This document shows, piece by piece, positions 60,446 to 64,000 of a DNA stretch of 64,000 nucleotides. Positions within the stretch are counted from its first letter, which is position 1. Each line of letters opens with the position of its first letter. The position numbers were made by a program, and so were the translations under genes. The stretch comes from Rostrohypoxylon terebratum (taxonomy: Eukaryota; Ascomycota; Sordariomycetes; Xylariales; Hypoxylaceae), in assembly GCA_022497145.1 (NCBI GenBank), contig MU385857.1, positions 372,001-436,000 of the forward strand, read 5' to 3'. The notes under the pieces were generated by a model that was not told the origin of the DNA, did not search any database, and saw only the letters and a program-made list of their open reading frames with translations.

Positions 60446-61072
60446 TTTGGGATTCATCTGTCTTCGTTATTCTCACGATACGCCCGCGGGATAATGATGT
60501 TCGCCTTACTTGACCTTCAATAAAAACCCACTCCGGAAATACACCTTATTCCCGTGACCAACTCCATAGTATCTATGCATGTAATAGTTTGGATCTCGAT
60601 ATCCATCCCCGGGTTATCAAGCGACACCTCCATCTGCCGGTCTTTCGGTCGTTCATGACCCTGCATGACGCAGGATGCCAAAACTTCCCGCATAAACATC
60701 AATTTCTATCGAGTGAGTCACAATGTGCAAAATTCCAATAAAAATATCTCTGTATGATCGTATTTGAAGTCCAGTTAGGAGATTTAAGTCCTTAGCCGGT
60801 GCCGAAGCGCCATCGGTGATAGCGGTATCCCTGCGCCACGAAGCCGCTCTCGGCTCCGACAGGCAAACGGCGGTCATCCAAAGCCGGGTCTTTATCCCGA
60901 AAAGGAAATCCCGTAAAGCGAAACCGGCTACGGGACATCGTATGAGAAGTCATAACACTGCTATATTAACCTTTTCGAGATTATATTTAAGCAAAGCGGA
61001 TGCATTTGCAGACTAGAGTCGATCTGCAATCTGGAGAACCCAACGATCAACCCAATTGTTACTTGCCAAGTC
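60446..61072. other. Upstream region of the MFS transporter gene
   Basis: About 630 bp. Nothing diagnostic seen apart from short frames without domains. Confidence 0.5.
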
Positions 61073-62889
61073 ATGTCAGAGATCCCATCACGTACTGGCG
61101 ACAAAGCGAACGATATCGAATCCGCAACGGCGGAAAAGGCTTTCGAAGATGGCTTCGACACCGATATTACGAAGTCGCTAAAAGATAAAGAGGCCGGCGA
61201 ATCACTAACTTACCCTAACAATGCCAGCAATGCCAACACTCAAATCGACGCTGATGCCGAACCCTCCATTGAACAGCCTGTTGACCATCGCCCCAACTAC
61301 ACAACCTTCACAGAATGGGAGAAAAGAGGGATTGTGATCGGCGCCGCCATCGGGGCTTTCTTCTCGCCGCTCACGGCGCAGATTTACCTGCCGGCTCTCA
61401 ATGTCTTGGCGGCTGAATTTGACGTCACGGTCAGCCAAATCAACTTGACGGTGACGACTTACATGGTACTTTTCCCTAGCCACTTACTATTTCACACACC
61501 GAGGTGTCCTACCCTCTTACATGATTCGTCAAGCATTCGGCCGAAACCGCTAACAATCCCGACCTATAGATATTCCAAGGGTTGACGCCGATGTTTATCG
61601 GGTCCCTAGCCGACACCGCAGGTCGGCGTCCGGCGTACTTTATCTGCTTTGTGATCTACATCTGCGCGAATATCGGCTGTGCCCTAGCCCCTACTTACCC
61701 AGCCCTCCTAGTCCTGCGCATGCTGCAGTCGGCAGGTTCCAGTACGACCGTGGCTTTATGCCAAGCCGTCGTCGCAGACATCATCACGTCGGCCGAGCGA
61801 GGCCACTACGTAGGCTACACCTCCCTTCCCATTCTCCTCGCGCCGGCCGTCGGACCCATCATCGGCGGCATCCTGGCCCAGTTCGTCGGATGGCGGTGGA
61901 TATTCTGGCTCCTCGCTATATTGGCCGGGTTCGTGCTTGTCATACATGCCTTCTTCCTACCGGAGACATGTCGCGAGATCGTAGGTGACGGGTCCATACG
62001 TCCGCATCCTGTATACCGCACAGGCTGGCAATTATGCAAAGACGCGCTGAAGCGCCGTCGTCAGCGCCGAAACAACCAATCCGCCGGCGGCGCCTCGCTG
62101 ACACAAATGGCATCGCGCACATCCACGCGACGTAGTCTGCGCCTGAAGAAGTTCAACGTATGGCAATCCGTCATCATCCTCTTCGAGAAGGAGATGTTCG
62201 TCCTGCTGTCCTACGGCAGCATCATCTTCACGGGCTTCTACTGCATCGCTACCGTGATGCCCACGCAGCTCGGCGAGAACTACGGCTACGACGAGATCAA
62301 GATCGGGCTCATGTACCTCCCCATGGTCGGGGGGAGCCTGGGCGCCGCCTTCATCAACGGAAAACTCATGAATTGGAACTACCGCCGCCACTGCAAGCTC
62401 CAGGGCGTCCCCTTCCAGCGCACGAAGCAGCAGGATCTGGACGGTTTCCCGATCGAGCGAGCGCGTCTCGAGATCGCCATCCCGATGCTTGTTCTCACCG
62501 TCTTGACGACGTTCGGGTGGGGCTGGGCGTTAGAATACCGCGCCCACATCGCCGTGCCATGTGTTCTGCTCTTCATAGCCGGGTGGGCCGTCGTCGGTTT
62601 TTCCAACGCGATCAACGTTCTCCTCGTGGACGTCAACCAGGGGAAGGCGGGGGCCGCTACGGCGAGCAACAACCTAAGCCGGTGTCTGGTAGGCGCCGCC
62701 GCCACCGCAGTGATCGGTCCGATGATCAACGGGGTCGGCATCGGGTGGGCGTTTTCGATTCTCGGTTTTGTATACATTCTTTTCTCGCCCATGATGTTCG
62801 TAGTCATGAAGTACGGGATCCGGTGGAGGAAGGAGAAACGAGATCGGCAGAGGAAAAAGGAGCAGAGTAATGAGGCTACTCAGAGTTAG
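61073..62889 (+). CDS. MFS transporter, DHA1 drug:H+ antiporter type
   Basis: Two exons, 61073-61465 and 61570-62889, give 570 aa; the 104-nt intron falls in TM2 (TTYM-IFQGLTPMF). Residues 1-85 are a hydrophilic cytosolic N-terminus. About 12 TM segments follow. GSLADTAGRRP is the MFS motif A loop between TM2 and TM3. LLAPAVGPIIGGILAQFVGW is the antiporter motif C (GPxxGG), characteristic of drug:H+ exporters. A central loop, KRRRQRRNNQSAGG..., is basic. Overall it resembles fungal DHA1/Qdr-type multidrug or polyamine exporters at the plasma membrane; the substrate cannot be predicted. A GC-rich 236-codon frame within it (62160-62870) is a shadow. No cluster partners are visible. Confidence 0.93.
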
Positions 62890-63560
62890 GTTATCGTGTC
62901 CTGGATGCATAGAGTACACGCTAACGAGATCATTATAAACGATGGAGTTTTGAAATTTCTCGATGCGATCTTGTTCCATGGTATAAAGCCTAAGTAAGGT
63001 ACGTTAGTTAATAGACTTGTTGGATACTAGTTAGATATTGCATGGAATGGGATTTATAGTAGGTAGGTTTTTAGAATTTTGAACAGCATCTTTTTGGATA
63101 GGCTCCCATTACTGAACCCTCTCTCCTAGCGTGAGGTCGCTCTTTGCTCTACCGATCCTGGCGAACTAACCACACCCGACGGCGAGCCAGATCCATACCT
63201 ACCTGGGTCCTAGGTATGGATGTAGAGTCTAGACCTTGCCGGTTTTGGGGGATGTTTGGATGAGGATGCTGCTGACAATGACACACCATTTTTTGTCCAT
63301 GCAAGATTGAACTTTTGTGCAAACCAACAGTCCGGGCGCAACCCGCTTCAGCCACGGAGATCGTGTTTTTATTGGTCTGTTTAACCGTATATGTGGGACC
63401 AGAGCTCTAAAAGTATGTACTATGTACTACTATTTATGCATGTACTTCGTACAACCAAAAACGGGACATCTAGACCCTTGTCGCCCATCGGTTCCAATTA
63501 GCACACCAATTCAGTTGTTCATAATAGAATCGATTTAAGAATCCATTTACTATCCCAAAA
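62890..63560. other. Intergenic region
   Basis: 670 bp between convergent genes. It contains an 11-bp perfect inverted repeat, ATCCATACCTA/TAGGTATGGAT, at 63191-63221. Confidence 0.55.
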
Positions 63561-64000
63561 TTACATCTTCAGAGTTCTAAGAGACCTGCTAGCAGCATGT
63601 AACACTGCACCAACTCTTTCGCTGTTAATAAACAGTTCCTTCAAGGGTTGGCAATTGGTTTCCGTGACCACCAAAATCCGAATTCTGTCCATCTTTTGCA
63701 AGTCCTCCAGCACTTTGCTAACAAGACCCAAAATTTCAGACTCCCCCTTAGCACGTCCATAACGATCTTCTACATGAAAGATAACGATCAAGCTTCCCCA
63801 AGCGCCTGTACTTTGTGGAACACGATAAGCCTTCAAAGCCCTGATAAATTCCTCGATGGACGGAGTGATGTCATCCCGATCGTCTTCGGCAGGACTCAAT
63901 CTTACTTGGCACTGGATCTCCAATTGCCCCCACAAGTTTGCAAGGGCTTGCCCAGGTCTGCCTGGTGCGGCTGAAGAGTTGTGAGCTAGCTTAAAAACGA
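63561..64000 (-). CDS. Uncharacterised protein, C-terminal part (cut by window edge)
   Basis: The minus-strand frame is open from the right edge to a TAG at 63561, about 146 codons. It reads PGQALANLWGQLEIQC near its start and later SIEEFIRALKAYRVPQSTGA, WGSLIVIFHVEDRYGRAKGE and RIRILVVTETNCQPLKELF. The pattern of beta-strands and helices, with SLIVIFHVED and IRILVVTETN, suggests a P-loop NTPase-like alpha/beta fold, as in fungal STAND/NACHT proteins, but no Walker A is in view. Family not recognised. The start and any introns lie beyond the window. Confidence 0.6.
   Translation of the reverse strand, partial: VFKLAHNSSAAPGRPGQALANLWGQLEIQCQVRLSPAEDDRDDITPSIEEFIRALKAYRVPQSTGAWGSLIVIFHVEDRYGRAKGESEILGLVSKVLEDLQKMDRIRILVVTETNCQPLKELFINSERVGAVLHAASRSLRTLKM

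Noticed and set aside
62160..62870. 236-codon frame inside the MFS gene
   Set aside because: A GC-driven shadow: Arg/His/Pro-rich, no domain, completely inside a well-supported transporter exon.
1..64000. CRISPR array, bacterial operon or prophage
   Set aside because: No spaced direct repeats, no ribosome-binding-site pattern, and intron-bearing genes throughout: the DNA is fungal.
1..64000. Intact transposon or retrotransposon
   Set aside because: No reverse transcriptase, integrase or transposase frame and no long terminal repeats were recognised.

Overview
The window is nuclear DNA of a filamentous ascomycete (Pezizomycotina, most like a Sordariomycete). Genes carry many short introns (about 48-200 nt) with GTANGT donors, CTAAC-type branch points and YAG acceptors. 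They lie on both strands, have no operons, and their products match fungal orthologues such as Prp4 kinase, a TFIIIC subunit, acetolactate synthase, TMA7 and a penta-EF-hand protein. I rebuilt exon structures by hand from splice signals, reading frame and family conservation; species is not claimed.

Layout. 1-736: 5' part of a sulfotransferase-like gene (-). 4.1-5.6 kb: metallo-beta-lactamase-fold protein (+). 6.5-7.9 kb: penta-EF-hand protein (-). 10.3-11.2 kb: ChaC-type gamma-glutamylcyclotransferase with a 5-nt microexon (+). 11.8-12.7 kb: glycine-rich RRM protein (-). 16.5-19.4 kb: 927-aa disordered protein (+), convergent with a CitE/CLYBL-like lyase (19.5-20.5 kb, -). 21.1-23.1 kb: F-box-like protein (+). 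23.6-24.5 kb: a decayed gene (-). 25.0-25.7 kb: secreted protein with repeated Kex2-type sites (+). 25.7-33.3 kb is gene-poor. 33.3-34.9 kb: Ran1-like kinase (-). 34.9-45.4 kb is again gene-poor. 45.4-48.5 kb: Prp4 kinase (-), divergent from TMA7 (49.3-49.7 kb, +). 50.3-51.6 kb: PAQR/Izh membrane protein with two irregular splice junctions (+), convergent with TFIIIC subunit Sfc6/Tfc6 (52.0-54.4 kb, -). 55.8-58.2 kb: acetolactate synthase catalytic subunit (+). 59.1-60.4 kb: two SINE-like units. 61.1-62.9 kb: MFS drug:H+ antiporter (+). 63.6-64.0 kb: edge-truncated gene (-).

Most genes are unrelated housekeeping or regulatory functions: RNA processing (Prp4, RRM protein), Pol III transcription (TFIIIC), translation (TMA7), branched-chain amino-acid synthesis (ALS), glutathione turnover (ChaC) and Ca2+ signalling (PEF). 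I see no biosynthetic gene cluster. The most interesting items are the Kex2-repeat secreted precursor, the two SINE-like units with covarying hairpins, the 5-nt microexon, the two splice irregularities in the PAQR gene, and the pseudogene whose stops all fit C-to-T changes.
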